NCBI GenBank assembly: GCA_015501605.1
Contig: JADNRZ010000006.1
Coordinates: 310,001-374,000 of the forward strand
Origin: Panaeolus papilionaceus
Taxonomy: Eukaryota > Basidiomycota > Agaricomycetes > Agaricales
Length of the DNA: 64,000 nucleotides
Direction: 5' to 3'
Position numbers and translations under genes: made by a program. Position 1 is the first letter of the stretch; the number at the start of each line of letters is the position of its first letter. The notes beneath the pieces were generated by a model. The model worked only from the letters and a program-made list of their open reading frames with translations, was not told the origin of the DNA and searched no databases. Positions 45,589 to 59,707 of this stretch are shown one piece after another.

Positions 45589-48500
45589 CTAATCGTCTTC
45601 TTCAACGTCACCAAATTCAAACATTCCAGCTCGGTCTCTCTTGGCCTGGAGAACCGAGGATTGTAGCTTTTTGATTATCTGGGGATACGATCCGAGGTAC
45701 TTGCATCCTTTCTTGTCCATTGAAGCCAGTCCTTCGCTAACGAGGTCGGCGTTGATGCATGCTGAAGGGTCCTCAGCAGTCTCAGGATTGGAGGGGTCAA
45801 TAAGGCGCAGGTGAAGCAAGCTTCCTTCCTTGTGATCAATGTTAGCAACGAGCTTCCTTCCCTCGCAAATTTGGCGGAAACGATCAATGGCCTCGGCGTA
45901 ATAATCGCTGTCAGCTGGAGGAAGTTTGACAAAACTATGCGTGGGCATTGTCAGTCGGACAGTAATTAAACAAGTAGTCACTGGACAAAATCACCTTAGT
46001 CGAGCGTCTTGTGCTTGACCAGGGAGGGATCGGAATTTGGGGTCCAGGGGTCGTATATTTGAGAAGGGAATATTGTCTTGGTTTCCGTAATCAATGAAAG
46101 TCACTTCAGCCTCACGTTTAACAGGAGACGCTCTGCGAATTTTTGCGCGGTACCAGGCGCCGTCAGAAAACTTTGCGGATACCAGGTCACCTCCCTTGGG
46201 CACGAAGCCAGGTGGTGATGCCACAGGTGAGCGGTGGTGTATCGAAAATTCCCTCATAAGTTTCTCCAGGGACGCGATACCTGCGCAAACACGTCAATGG
46301 AGGACATATTATTGTCGAGGAGGTTACTTGCCATCTGTGTTCAGTACTTGAACAGAGAACGAGAATCCATTCTTGGTTCGAACATCACTGACGATAACAT
46401 CAAGATATTCGGATTTCAACGGGCCATCGTTGTCGTCATCGGACACTTCTTGTTTCACAGCATCCTCGTCGTAGTCACTCCAGATCTGTTCACGATAAAG
46501 TTAGCATTCAACCTATACTCTGGTGTAAGCTCGTACATTACGTCTGGCTTGCTTTGCCTCGGCCTGTTGCAAGCTTTAATTAGACTCCTAGTCAATGACA
46601 GCAAGTATATCATACCTCTGCATCTTGAAGTTGCTTTAGCCAAGATAGACCCTCGGCCGAAAACGAATGAATCGTAGCAAGGCCTTCTTTGACCAGTGAA
46701 AGGGCAACATTTTCGGTCTTATTCAGGTAGAGAGTGCCAATGAAACCGCCAGACTTATCCACGCTTTCGACCTCAATCTCGACGTCCCGTTGCATATACC
46801 TACGTGTCGCGAATTCAGAGGCCTCGTTTCCGTAAGGTTCGCCCTTGTCAGCTGGGTTCCTTGCTGTCCTTGGAGCTCGAATGCCTAAAACGGGACGTGA
46901 GATAGAGACACAGTAGTTGCAAGAAGGTGATAATTTATATACCAGCAAGTACGAGGGTCAGCGTCTGGTTGTCCTTTGGGAGGTATATTCTAGATACGCA
47001 CGCATGAATTTTATTTCACAAAGGAAGAGTACATGACTTACTTGAATCGAGATCCTGCCGCAACGTACTCCACAACTGCAGGAATGCGACCCAAGCGCTT
47101 AAAACTATTCAAGAAAGGATTCGCCCTGTTGCTTGACTGTAAAATTGTAAGAACTACAGTCAACAAATAACATAGAAACCATTTACCTCGGAAATGTTGA
47201 GTGCCTGCTTTGGAGGTGGTACCTCCTTTCCTGAATGAATGCCACGAGTTTCCGATGCAGCACTGCGATATTTATAAGCTTTCGGAGGACAAAAAGGACT
47301 GGAGGAGGACTTGCGCTTGTTCTGCTGCCATGAGTTTGTCGTAGTCAGATGAGCGGTCTTCATCGTCGCGTTTGTGCCGCACAACACTCGCCAAGCCCTT
47401 TTCGATGAGCTGCTCTGCAATGTTGCTTTTATCTGTGTCAGCGACCTGATACGTAGTTTCATAAAATGACTTACGCATTATGACCCCCATACCGGATCGT
47501 GGCACACTCTCGCTCGTCGAATTCGCCTTCTTTAGGACGAACGAAGTCGATGTGAACTTTGACATGCTTTCCAATAAGCTTTTTGCGGAGGAATTCACGG
47601 GCTTCTTGAGCATAAAATGCCTGACGGGGGTCCGATAATCTGGTGAATCATCTTTTTAAGCACAGAGCTGCTGAATAGTAATCGACGCTTACTTTGGTCC
47701 ACGGGTTGAACTGAGCTGGAGCCTTCGCTCCACTCCAGTATCTTTTTCAACAACAGAAACCTGATCACCGCTCCAGACCCTTACTACTGTACCGTCGAAG
47801 GTGCGCGAGCCCCCGTTGCTAACGGCTGACGACTCTTTTCCCTCTACAGCAGAAACGGGGGCGTTGGCGAAGAGACAAAGTCTCTTTGCCTTGGCAGCTT
47901 TCTCTGCCGCGCGCAGTCGTTCCATTCCGCCGCCGCTGGCAAGCATTCCAGCATGCCAGTCGACTACTCGGGCTAGCCCCGCTGCAACGAGATGCTCGGC
48001 AATGTTACCAGCAGGATGAATAACTGACTCATGTTATCAGAAAAACAGCACCTTGCTATTGGAGTGAAAATTACCTGTGCCAATAAAGATGCTTGCAGGT
48101 GGTGGGGCAACTGCAGTGGCGGATGTCTGGAACGGAGATGCTGTCACATTAGGCAGCGAGAGGATCTGGACCCGCACGGGACGCTGCAACAACCTGGACT
48201 CTGTAAAGAATCTGGCCTACACATCGTGTCAGATGTTATATATTTAAAATCAAGAATGATGGCAAGATCACTTCTTCTCCCCATGTTTCTGAGGCTTCCC
48301 CTTGTTTGGATGCAGCTTTAGGGCTGCGGACACCAGCCAATGCGATGTTCGCCATTTGATGATCGCCTTCCGGAAGTATCAATCGAACTCGGAGCGTCGT
48401 GCCATCTCTGACTTGTTCCACAATGGCTATTGATGGAGTGAGCTCATCGAAAAGATGGTAAATAAACGGCATGTACCGTCGATAGGCTTTCCCTTCCATT

Positions 48501-49280
48501 CCGTGACGAATGCCTGGGAATCTGTTGGCATTGTGTAGTTGACCGTACGAGCCTGAATACGACGTTATGAGATGATCCAAAGCCATCAGCAGCAGACAAA
48601 CCTGAGGTCCATGAGGATTCCAGACACCTTTCCCAGCCGACTTTGCCTCGTTCTCAATATCTTTCTTCTTGTTATCCTCTTCAGTGAGCTCTCGCTTCAT
48701 CTCCTTTAGTTTAGCCCAGCCGTTTCGTAGAATCTCGGACACAAGATCGACGCCACCAATATCCGCATGCCCAAGATCCCGTTGAACATCTTCGTTGGGC
48801 GGCAAAGTGTGAATGGATGTGAACGTTATCTCTTTTCCAACAGCCAGTTGGCGTAAGAATTCGCGAGATTCGAATGCCCAGGGCTAAACGACTGCAGATT
48901 AGAGTGGTGTTTTTCACTATAAAGCTTTACTTTACCTCATCCTCTCGCGTCGATGTTCCAAGACGAGGAGCAGCTAAATCGGCGAGGTGAAGGACTCTGT
49001 GAGGGGAAGTTGGGGAAAAGGGGTTAGGTGAGATGTTAATGGACGGTCAAATCTGGTAGAGTAACCTTTCTTTTGGTATTTGACCAGGACCTGCCTGTCT
49101 TCCACGAAGCACGAGCGAGTCTCCCGAGATAACAGCTGTTTAAAAGGTCAATACAAGGTTCCACTCTGATTATCTGTGGATTGAATCACATTTTACAATC
49201 TATAGGGGAAGACAAGTCAACAGCTGGGTAACTTCTTGTCTTTTAAAAAATGAAACAATACACACAGCTTTCATCGCCAT
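45589..49280 (-). CDS. SND1: Tudor staphylococcal nuclease (SND1 / Tudor-SN)
   Basis: Multidomain RNA-binding protein with tandem staphylococcal nuclease-like folds and a Tudor domain; animal SND1 acts in RNA decay, splicing and transcription. Nuclease-like repeats contain [54 protein letters not shown]-type segments and [20 protein letters not shown]. The Tudor domain reads [20 protein letters not shown], then [20 protein letters not shown]. The gene ends EEDD at 45589. The start is less certain: I join a 19-nt exon (ATG at 49280, MAMKAV) through a 126-bp intron to the VISGDS exon. The catalytic residues of the nuclease folds were not checked. Family call firm, 5' end tentative. Confidence 0.87.
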
Positions 49281-49867
49281 TTCTGAGCGTTTTCAAAATA
49301 TAATGGGGTAAATAACAATTTCTGTTGGTGAATAGATTTGGAAAGCAGAGTTTCCGTTGCCAGCAGTGAGCAGGATCGGAATCCCGGGACCCAGACTCAT
49401 GTCCCAAAATCTTGGTCACGCGACCATCGCGTCTTGTCATCTGACTGCGCGCGTGTTGGAATTGCTGCTCACTCTCACCGAGTCACTTAGGCTGTCTAAC
49501 TCTCGAGTGAATCTGACATGAATACATATGGCCATGCTCAACTTCGAGTTCGTGATGTGGTCAGTAAAGGTTTTTGACTTCGAGTGACAAGTACATGGTC
49601 CCATTGAGGGCCTATAAATTAAACGGAAAGACAGGGCCCAACACTCAGCATTGGGTCAACTGAGTGTAAAAGACGGTTTACGATATTACAGGTTCCAAGA
49701 CTACAAATTCGATAAGTAGATGATGTAGAGCGCTCTACCAGTTGAGATATCTATAACGTCCGCCATAATTCTGGTTCCATTCCTTGTGAGGCGCGCGGGC
49801 CGTCAGTTCTCTCTTGCCAATACGGCTTCGTTGTATTGTCTCGATAGGGTTCCCAACATGATGTCTA
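49281..49867. other. Intergenic with a palindrome inside a tRNA-like stretch
   Basis: 587 bp between two minus-strand genes. At 49725-49738 is a perfect 14-bp palindrome GTAGAGCGCTCTAC. On the minus strand 49731-49749 reads TATCTCAACTGGTAGAGCG, like a tRNA D arm, but no T arm can be found. No gene is called. Confidence 0.5.
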
Positions 49868-51470
<1,603 letters not shown>

Positions 51471-51906
51471 GCGAGAATGAGAAAGGACGAAATGTAGATA
51501 TTCGGGCGGGCTCCAAAAAAATTGGAGTTATTCAGACGCCAATCAACCTGAAATCAAAGGTTAGGGCGTATAACGGAGGTATTAGTAGTGGTGGTAGTGG
51601 TGATTGATCACATTGGAATGTGTCTTGACGATTCTTACAGTAAATATCGCCTGATTTGGCGATATGGAACACAAACACTCTGCATCAGCGACAAGAGCAG
51701 GCCAACTCGGCTGCCTCAATTACTATAGGTAACATTGTAAATATACGGCAATCCCCTTGGTATTACCATAAATCTGCGTTTATTTTCGATGAAAATATTG
51801 TAAATAACACTGCTTTAACCCGTTTCTACACGCTCTGAAGGAACATCAATCACGATCACTTGGTGAGGCGAGAGATATGTCAACAATACTTTGGATCTGT
51901 TGACAA

Positions 51907-53198
51907 TTAATCTTTCTTGCCTACGTATACTCTTTCGGCGTTACTGAAGAAAACAGCGTCGACGAACTCTTGCTCGATACCCAGCTCGGCAAGTGATTCT
52001 CGTGCGATTTCATACCAATCACCTGCATGGGACCGAGCGCGGGACGAAGAAGAAGGAGATGAGCCAAATATTATACGTTGATAACCAAAGGCTTCCATGA
52101 CAGGACCGACTAGAAATAAAGGAAAGAGAAAATACGGGACATATTAACATTCATGTAGTCGATATGAAATATAAAGGCTACTCACGGTACATCTTAATTC
52201 GCCTCTTCCATTCCTTGAGCTGTTGAGTATCAGCAGACTCAACAGGACTGCCTGGGAAGGGTGTTTGAGGAGTGGGAGCATCCCAAGAAGGGGGCAAGAA
52301 TTTAACATGAACCTCAGGGATAAGTGAAAGGGCGGCGACCTCTGATTGGAAAGCAAGATAGGTTGGGTGGTTCATGAGCTTGACGATAGGGAGATCAAGA
52401 TCTTGAGGAGGAGGGAGCAGATTCGCTAGAATAGTAGAACATAAAGGATTCAGCAAAGTTCCACCAATAAGTCACAACAGGAGCACAGAGACAGGAACGG
52501 AACGATCGATGAGCATAGTAGAAATGTAATTAATAAAAGTGGGGGAAATGACAAGACTTACAGAGAATTACGGGTGACTTTTTGTCAAGATCGGCGGAAG
52601 CTTTGGCGATCATATCTTCGAACCCCTCAAGAAGAGAATCGGAAAGAACGCCCTGAACATCGATATCTACTGGTTTGCCTTGTTTAAGGGCCCATTTGAG
52701 TCCTTCAACAGCTTCAGGAGAGTTCTTTGTAAAAACGGTCGATAAGGAGACTGGGATGGTGGTATTCGCGATGAGAGATTCGATGGTGTGATCGGGCTTT
52801 TCGAGATCGAAAGGTATGATGAGAGAAATTACTTGAGAAGAAGGATTAATCCTTTCATCGGAGGTATATATATTAGTTGTTGAATAATATTTATCAGAGC
52901 TGAAATGAAAGACATACTCTGCAAGAGCTGATTGAAGGAGGGCGGTATTTGGAAGAGAAAGCACAACACCCTTGATCTTAGAAGAGAGTTGTTGACCAGC
53001 TTCTTTCTTCCATTGAGAATAAGTTAAATCGTTGGTAACGATGTTTGCATCGACGACCTCAGCGGGATGAAGGGCTGATGGGCTGGGTGGCAAGGGGAAA
53101 GCATCGCCTGCACTGGAGTTGGGAGGAGTAAATACAGACATTGGGAGCTTTGGGAGGTCCTTAGGAAGTTTACGACGAAGATGAGGAATAGACGACAT
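51907..53198 (-). CDS. TIM-barrel amidohydrolase-like protein of basidiomycetes
   Basis: Conserved protein of fungi with an amidohydrolase-2-type fold; function unknown. It starts MSSIPHLRRKLPKDLPKLPM. Recognisable family strings are HPAEVVDANIVTND, KGVVLSLPNTALL, WALKQGKPVDIDV, LSNLLPPPQDLDLPIVKLMN, VHVKFLPPSWDAP, YLGPVMEAFGYQRIIFGSSP and HAGDWYEIARESLAELGIEQ. Three or four introns split it; the join between VIL and SNLLPP is clear. Metal-binding residues of the classical family could not be shown. Lies between the kinase and the coiled-coil gene, all on the same strand. Confidence 0.72.
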
Positions 53199-53324
53199 TG
53201 CTGATGATAATAATTGAAAGGTAAGAAGGGTTGTGAGTGAGCAGTATTCAAATGTTATATTATTATGTTGTTGTTATATTCTAATCTACCATCACCATCA
53301 CCATCATCACAATCAAAATATCAT

Positions 53325-54435
53325 TTACCATTCTCTAATTACAGAACCTGAATCAGAAATGTGAATACTAGAAACACTTCCTTCTGGTTTATATATCGAT
53401 TGTGCCCATCGACGAGTTCTTTCACTCTGAAATAAAATAAAATAAGAATTAAATCGTTGAGATTGAATAGTCACTTACCGCACTATCTTCTTTTTTCAAA
53501 AATTCGTCTAGAGCATCCATAGCATTCTTTCGTTCTTCTGCTCGTCCTTGTTCGATTCCTTCTTTCAATCCCTCCTTTCTACCCTTCATTCGACCTTCTT
53601 TAACTCCTGCCTTTCTACCATCTTCATATCCAACATCATAACCTTCTTGATATCCCTCTTCTCGTCCGCCTTCCAAGTAAGTCTGCAGCGCAGCTCTGTA
53701 GGCGTTTTCTCTTGCCATGTGCTGTATCATTGCCTGTGTCGAAAGGTCCTGCTCTTCTCTTAGCGCCTCTGTTGATCTACGCTCTCGTTTCTCCGCTTGT
53801 TCTAGTTCCCTCTTCGTCTCCTCCAATTCAGCACGCATTCGCTTTAATTCCAATTGTACCAGCTGTAGCTCTCCCAAGTACTCGTTGGCTGCTCGCTCTG
53901 CTTTGTTCTTGTCCACTCGCATCGATTCTCTTTCTGTCTCTGCCCTGTTTGCCCGTGTCAACGCATCCTTCTCCCTCAATTCGCAAAACTCCGCATGCAT
54001 CTTCGCGTCCCGTGAATTCCTCATCTCTGTCTCCAGTCGATCCGTTGATGTCCTCAGTAATGATTTGAGGTGGCTTGCTTGTCGTTCCTCCTCTGCAATC
54101 GCGAGTGCGACTACAACCTGCGAGCGATGCTCCCGACGCGGTGAACGTGATGCTTTGCGCGCTCTGTCTTTCTTGGAAATTTCTGCCTTTGAGTCCTCTA
54201 TCTTCTCCTTGGATCGTCGTCTCGATAGTAGCGATGGGTCTTGTAGGATTCTAATCAGCGGTGAAGGGGATGCGCTGGCTACTCGTCCTTGCATAACAAT
54301 ATCCTCACTATTGCTTCGATGTCAGACGACTCCTCAAATAATGTCATGTAAAACTTACTATGCATCGTATTCGGGGACTTGTAAAAAGTCTTCTTCACTA
54401 GGATAAGATGGAAGGGGCTTCTCGGCGACAGGCAT
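53325..54435 (-). CDS. Coiled-coil protein with an eleven-glycine GX3 run and C-terminal Trp
   Basis: Three exons (54359-54435, 53479-54307, 53325-53426) give 335 residues. It begins MPVAEKPLPSYPSEEDF. After a basic segment (RRRSKEKIEDS, KKDRARKASRSPRREH) a long charged coiled coil runs from about residue 90 to 220. Then comes a regular glycine repeat at every fourth residue, eleven glycines from GGREEG through GIEQGRAEE, the pattern called deca-GX3 in the Fe-S adaptor proteins Yae1 and Lto1. The end is SVIREW. Yae1/Lto1 are smaller, so identity is not claimed. The frame without the last intron ends differently (SDYSISTI), but the spliced exon is supported by a GTAAGT donor and TTTCAG acceptor. 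Confidence 0.75.
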
Positions 54436-56716
54436 TTGTGATGATGGTTGGTGAACGGGATTCTATGGGGGTTCAAGCCAAGGAGCAAGCTGCCTTCCAA
54501 TGTATAAGTACAAGAAACAATTACAACATAGCTATCTCGCATCCGCAGTTCATTATAACTGTCGACGTATGTGAATCGTGAATTGCAACGGCACGACATC
54601 CCCTGGCCTCGATGCACGCCGGCAGGGTTCTTCCCTCTTTTCCATTGGTGGAGATCGTCTGCCAGGGTCTTATCGTGTTCCTCCTACCAATCGTTCGTAA
54701 TCTCATAGTCCGCGTGTTTATTAGCCCCCCCATCTACAGTCAATCGAAACAGGGGTGGCGCTTACAAAAAGCCTCGTGTTCGTCATTCATCAATGGCAGG
54801 TTGCTTGGGAACAGTCATTCAGACTCTGCATCACAGCATTTCATTGTTCACACACAGCCAACACCGTATTTTGGACGAACAATGTCAACGCAGACTACCT
54901 AAAACAAACAGTAAGTTCGGGGGGTTGTGGTATCGAAGCAATGCGGAACCTCGATGTCTACCTATACTTATTCCGATTCCGGGCATGAGTTGTGCCCTCG
55001 AGCTCCGCAACATGGACCAGTGCATGGGCTTGTTGTGTGGAGACGTCACATCTGAACGAAGTGCCAAGGCGGGTCCACAGCCTCTTAAACCAGAGCTAGG
55101 TTGGAGTCTCCTTACTCTGCTATATTATATCTGAGCATGCAGTGCATATAATATTATGAACGACTAAAAACTCAGCCGCATTACTCAAATGGTCCGGAAT
55201 TCTGAGTCGCAGCCGTGTTCAAAACTAGATAATAGGATGATGGTTCCGAGATATCTGACCTGTTTCGATATTCGTGCATTGCTTTTGGCTATTCATATAA
55301 AGACGCGGGATTTTAAAATTGAGCCTCATGACTGCTGACAGCTATACTTTTGCTGTAGGCTTTACAGCCCGTATGATGTGAGTCCCTAATGGTGGTCTCG
55401 CGCTCAGTAGATATAGATCGTACCGAGCATACACTTCATTGATCGCTTGAATTCGCCTACTAGTTCCCATATGAGTTATCTACATTCTTGCGCCTCGTTC
55501 GATCTTCTCGATGCTCACAACACTGGCACCGAGTAACCATCGTTTACGCCAAAATAGTACCAAGAGAATAGATGGCGTTGTAACTTGGACTGCTTCAATT
55601 TTGAATGAACATGAACCCCGAGGTGAGGGAACAATACAATTCCTCTGTTTAGCGTTCGCACAGTGAGTTCGCTATTGAGAAAAATTCACATACGCTCATT
55701 TTCTGTTTTCGACGTCGTGTTATTCCTTCCCACATCAGCGGGGCACACTCGGCATTGTTGTTTGTGAGCTTGATGCAGAAAGATGACGGCCAGCATCAAC
55801 TTCTATTGCCGTACTTGTGGAAAATGCAAGCGCACATCGAAAACACGGGGCAACTGTACATTATTAATAGATTGCTATATTCGGAATGGCTCGCAACAGT
55901 AGCAATAGAAACACAGTCACCTCAAACAACTCCTATGATGGCGAACGAGAGCGACCATCCCGGAATGACATTGGAATGTGAACGCCTCTCTCCCTCTCGA
56001 TAGCGGTCGAATAAAGTTGTCCATGATAACCTACAACATGGCAATAAACCCTGAGCGCCTCCCAACGGTGCAGACTATTTCAGCAAATGAAGTTCTATTC
56101 TCAGACAGCGACTGAAGACGCTTTGATTCGATGGCTTTCAACCGGTCCTCGAACCCATGATGTCCGCGTTCGAGAAGTCGAGCAAATGTCACCAGAAGAT
56201 CCATTCTGGTCCCATGAACACTGTCAAGAATAGGCGGGTTGAATATGCTGGCAACGTCGCACATGCATGACTTATTCGAGTTGTGAGCTGTTGCCCACGG
56301 ATCCTTCGCTAAAGAGTAACATGACCGAGCAAAAATACACCTTATTGAGAATGTGGAGTCAATGTACACCTTACGACGATCATTTACATACGGGATCCAG
56401 TCATGGACACTCAAAATACACATCGGACCTACCGCGAATGGGAATCACATCGTGGTGCACGCGTTGCGCAACCTCGAAAAAGACTTGAAAGCAGTATTTC
56501 TGGGTCGCTTGACTTGCATATGCATATGATTACTATTTCTGTCTGTCTCTCGAATGAGTCTGCGATGCAACCAACTGTCAAGTTTGGCAAGCAACTCATC
56601 ATCGTCCCCAGAGTTGGAATCATTTAAAATGAGCCCCATACTCACTAAATATTATTCTGTACTCATCACCTTTTCTGACCGAGAAAACCAGCCGAATAGG
56701 GGGTCAATTTCAAGCC
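54436..56716. other. Gene-poor 2.3-kb stretch
   Basis: No gene is supported. Frames are short and change without usable splice pairs. On the minus strand between about 56031 and 56645 there are two frames with plausible protein composition (one with LVTFARLLERGHHGFEDRLK, one with DDELLAKLDSWLHRRLIRET), which could be a small degenerate or unrecognised gene. A 9-bp AT-rich inverted repeat surrounds GCATGC near 55123-55153. Confidence 0.45.
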
Positions 56717-58052
56717 ATGTTTTCATTCCTTCGAACAAGCGCCATCGTTACTGTCATATGCGCAACGGCCGCATTTGGTGCCCCGTCCCCGGTTCACCTC
56801 GAAGAAAGAGGGGTAACTTCTCTATCCTCGTCGGTTCTGGCTAGTTTGGCTCCCTTCACCCAATTTGCGCGTGCGGCATACTGCTCGACCAGCAAATTAC
56901 AAAATTGGCAATGCGGAGGTTCGGGATCTTCATCACTCATCAACTAAAGCCGAATTGCGAATTGAAACTAATGCTCAAACTTTTCAGATGCTTGTAATGC
57001 CAACTCCGACTTCCAGGTGACGCTTGTCGGGGGTGACGGGAATGTGGTTCAAATATGTCAGTAATATAATATCTCTTTTTTTGGGCAGATCAAGTGAACG
57101 CATAATTTCAGTCTTTGTCGGCTTTTCTCCGTCACAGAATAGCGTCATTGTCGCACATGAGGGAACCGACCCTACCAAGTTGTAAGTTCCCCCCCTAATA
57201 GCGATAACAGAGGCTGAACGCATCTATGTAGCCTATCCTTGTTGACCGATGCAAACATTGTTATGGACACACTTAATACGAGTCTCTTCCCCGGAGTCTC
57301 ATCCTCTGTTCAAGTCCATGATGGCTTCCAAGACCAGCATGCGCTGACAGCACCTACAATTTTACGAGAAGTCAAGAGGTTAATGTCCGTGAAAAATACC
57401 AATAACGTCATTGCAGTAAGACGACCATCCCCATTGAAATATTAAACGCCCAGATGTCTGATGCGCCACATTCTGCTTAGGTTGGCCACTCATTGGGTGG
57501 CGCTCTTGCAGAGCTCGATGCACTTTTCTTCACTCTCAACCTTCCGTCCGCTAATGTTCGAGCGGTTACATATGGCACTCCCAGAGTTGGCAACCCCGCA
57601 TTTGCGCAATTGATCGACGCCAAGGTTTCCAATTTCATGCGGATCAATAACGAGCTTGGTGTGTACCCGAAGATTGAAGAGCAACTGGCCTAGTTGACAT
57701 ATGGATCAACTCCCATCTAGATATCATCCCCATCGTTCCAGGAAGATTCTTGGGCTTCCAACACCCTCATGGAGAGGTGCACATAATCTCACCTAATAAC
57801 GCCGTGTCTTGTCCTGGTAGGTTTCATGGCTTGCAGCCTATCATTGCTTCACGAGATGTCTGACATCGTTCCAGGCGATGATGATGCTACAGATTCGCAA
57901 TGTCAAATCCAGTCTGTGCCCAACATCTTTGAAGGAAATATCTTGGACCATGTACGTCTGCCTCCATGGCACCCCTACACATTATTTGCTAACCCTTTGC
58001 AAAGCTCGGGCCGTACCAGGGTATCTCAATCGGAACAATCTTTTGCACCTAA
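56717..58052 (+). CDS. Secreted class 3 lipase
   Basis: Extracellular triacylglycerol lipase of the Rhizomucor type. Signal peptide MFSFLRTSAIVTVICATAAF then a propeptide-like LEERGVTSL. Exons give FARAAYCSTSKLQNWQCGG, DFQVTLVGGDGNVVQI, FVGFSPSQNSVIVAHEGTDP, VQVHDGFQDQHA, the nucleophile in VGHSLGGALAELDA, VTYGTPRVGNPAFAQL, NNELDIIPIVPGRFLGFQHP (with the catalytic Asp) and ILDHLGPYQGISIGTIFCT (with the catalytic His). Cysteines for family disulfides are present. At least seven short introns. Start: ATG at 56717, stop at 58052. Confidence 0.92.
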
Positions 58053-58447
58053 TTCAAGGACCGAGTTCGAAATTGTGAGAAAACCTGAATCTCAATAAAC
58101 TGGGTTAGTGAATGAGTAGAAGTGAAGAAGCTGGCTCGTAGTATTTTTGTCAAAAATTACAAAGTGATCATGTAAAATCGACCATTGTAACAAATCACAC
58201 CCGATGTACAGTACCAGGCACAGGCTTACAGAGGTACATCACTGCTGTTGAGTGGCCAAAGAGGCGCACGATACAAAGCAGTGCACCAGATCAGAGAACC
58301 AATCTTATTCACGACTGGCAATCTTATAGCAGGTATTCATCCCATTTTCAGAGGTCAGGAGTTCGCACTATTACTGGTACTCAGGTGTAGCTGATATAGT
58401 ATCTGCGTAAAACCGTAGATTTAACGGCGGTGGTTACCGTAGGAGAT
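58053..58447. other. Intergenic between two plus-strand genes
   Basis: 395 bp with the lipase 3' UTR and the promoter of the next gene. The frame before the downstream ATG at 58448 is open but starts only with GTG. No other feature seen. Confidence 0.5.
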
Positions 58448-59514
58448 ATGGGACTTGGAACGATGTTTTTCGTACATCCGTTTCTGGAGGAGGCACGCAT
58501 ACCACTCTGGGTCCCACCTCAGCGAACAGAATATCCCTGGCAAAGACGTGGTCGGTGTCTGGCTATCATTTATTGTCTTGGCTGTTGCCTCGCCTTTATG
58601 TTAGGCATCCGGGACAACTTGAACACCCGCCCACTGCTCAGCCAAAGACGCTCATTAACGCATAAGTGGGACCAAGCGATACCACAACGTGTATTAGGCC
58701 AATACCTGCTACGATCCGCGATTACACCCACACATGCATTCGAGCCTTTCGTGCTTCTTGGGCGAGACACAGAATCGCATGTCACTATATGCGCTTGGAC
58801 ATATGACATAGGCGTACGGCATATTGAAGCATTGGTACACGCATGGGCAGGTAGGTTTTTTTTCTACCACAAACCTTGTTTGAAATGGCAAATTAACCTG
58901 TTGTGCCACCAGGCGCTGCTTCAATAGTCGTGGTCACTTCCAGCGAACCAAAAGACGAAATCTACCAGGATCTATTAACATACATACAGCATTTACAATC
59001 CAAGTCGTTGGTCCATCACCTGTCAATCCATGTCCTGCGAGTTCAGGAAGGAGAGTCGTCTCCTAACGCTTGGCTCAATCTGGCATCAGTGTTTGTCAAA
59101 ACTGATTACATTCTTTTGTGGCCAGGCGACGTCTCTGCCCCCCTCCCCACACATATAACAGCAGAGGCTGTGTCCATGTCCCTGATACGCGATAGGAATG
59201 CCTTCATCTTGGCATCTCGTATTGCAGTATACCCCTTTGCTTCGCTTGTGCCAATGGTGATTCCAAGAGGTACAACCTTTTGGTGTACCGAGCGACTATT
59301 CATTGGACGGAATCGAGAAAACGACTGGGATGAGTGTCTTTGGCAGTTTTCGTTGGAATTTGGACCAGCTGTGCGTCTATGGCAGGCATTGGACCTGCAT
59401 AATCACGTCGTGCCTCACAAGATTGCTGCGTCGGATGTAAGTGCCTTTATACGCAGGATAAAGAGACGTGTCATGTTTGGTTCTGTAGATGCTTCTTCGA
59501 CATCGACTTCGTAA
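58448..59514 (+). CDS. Type II membrane protein, possible glycosyltransferase
   Basis: Two exons (58448-58850, 58913-59514) give 334 residues. A short N-terminal cytosolic part precedes a membrane anchor (LAIIYCLGCCLAFMLGI), then a lumenal domain with SHVTICAWTYDIGVRHIEAL, VHAWAGAASIVVVTSSEPKD and NAWLNLASVFVKTDYILLWP, which resembles the opening of LARGE/B4GAT-type glycosyltransferases (thematic strand of sugar-binding fold, followed by a family lookup of neighbours). A clear DxD metal motif is not visible; the matching place reads WPGDVSAPL. The Golgi location is inferred from topology. Substrate unknown; could also be a non-enzymatic relative. Confidence 0.55.
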
Positions 59515-59707
59515 CAGATTTCGTGCCGAAAGCTGCGAGGCTGCATACAAGAGGCTCGTCACCCAGGATGATTTATCGAAGGGTGGGGTGGGGCGGTTGG
59601 AATGGACGAGAAGGTTTTGCGCTCGGGTAAGGCTCGATTCAGTCATTGCACTCCTGCGCTTACGCTCTGCTGTAGACCATAGACAAGAAAATGAACAACT
59701 GACATGA

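Noticed and set aside
49361..49440. Second tRNA-like segment with a CGCGA-TGG-TCGCG hairpin
   Set aside because: The B-box match needs two insertions; I could not fold a cloverleaf.
49670..49790. tRNA gene on the minus strand
   Set aside because: The D-arm-like string is good, but no T arm with a GTTCNA loop, no matching acceptor stem and no consistent anticodon arm could be drawn.
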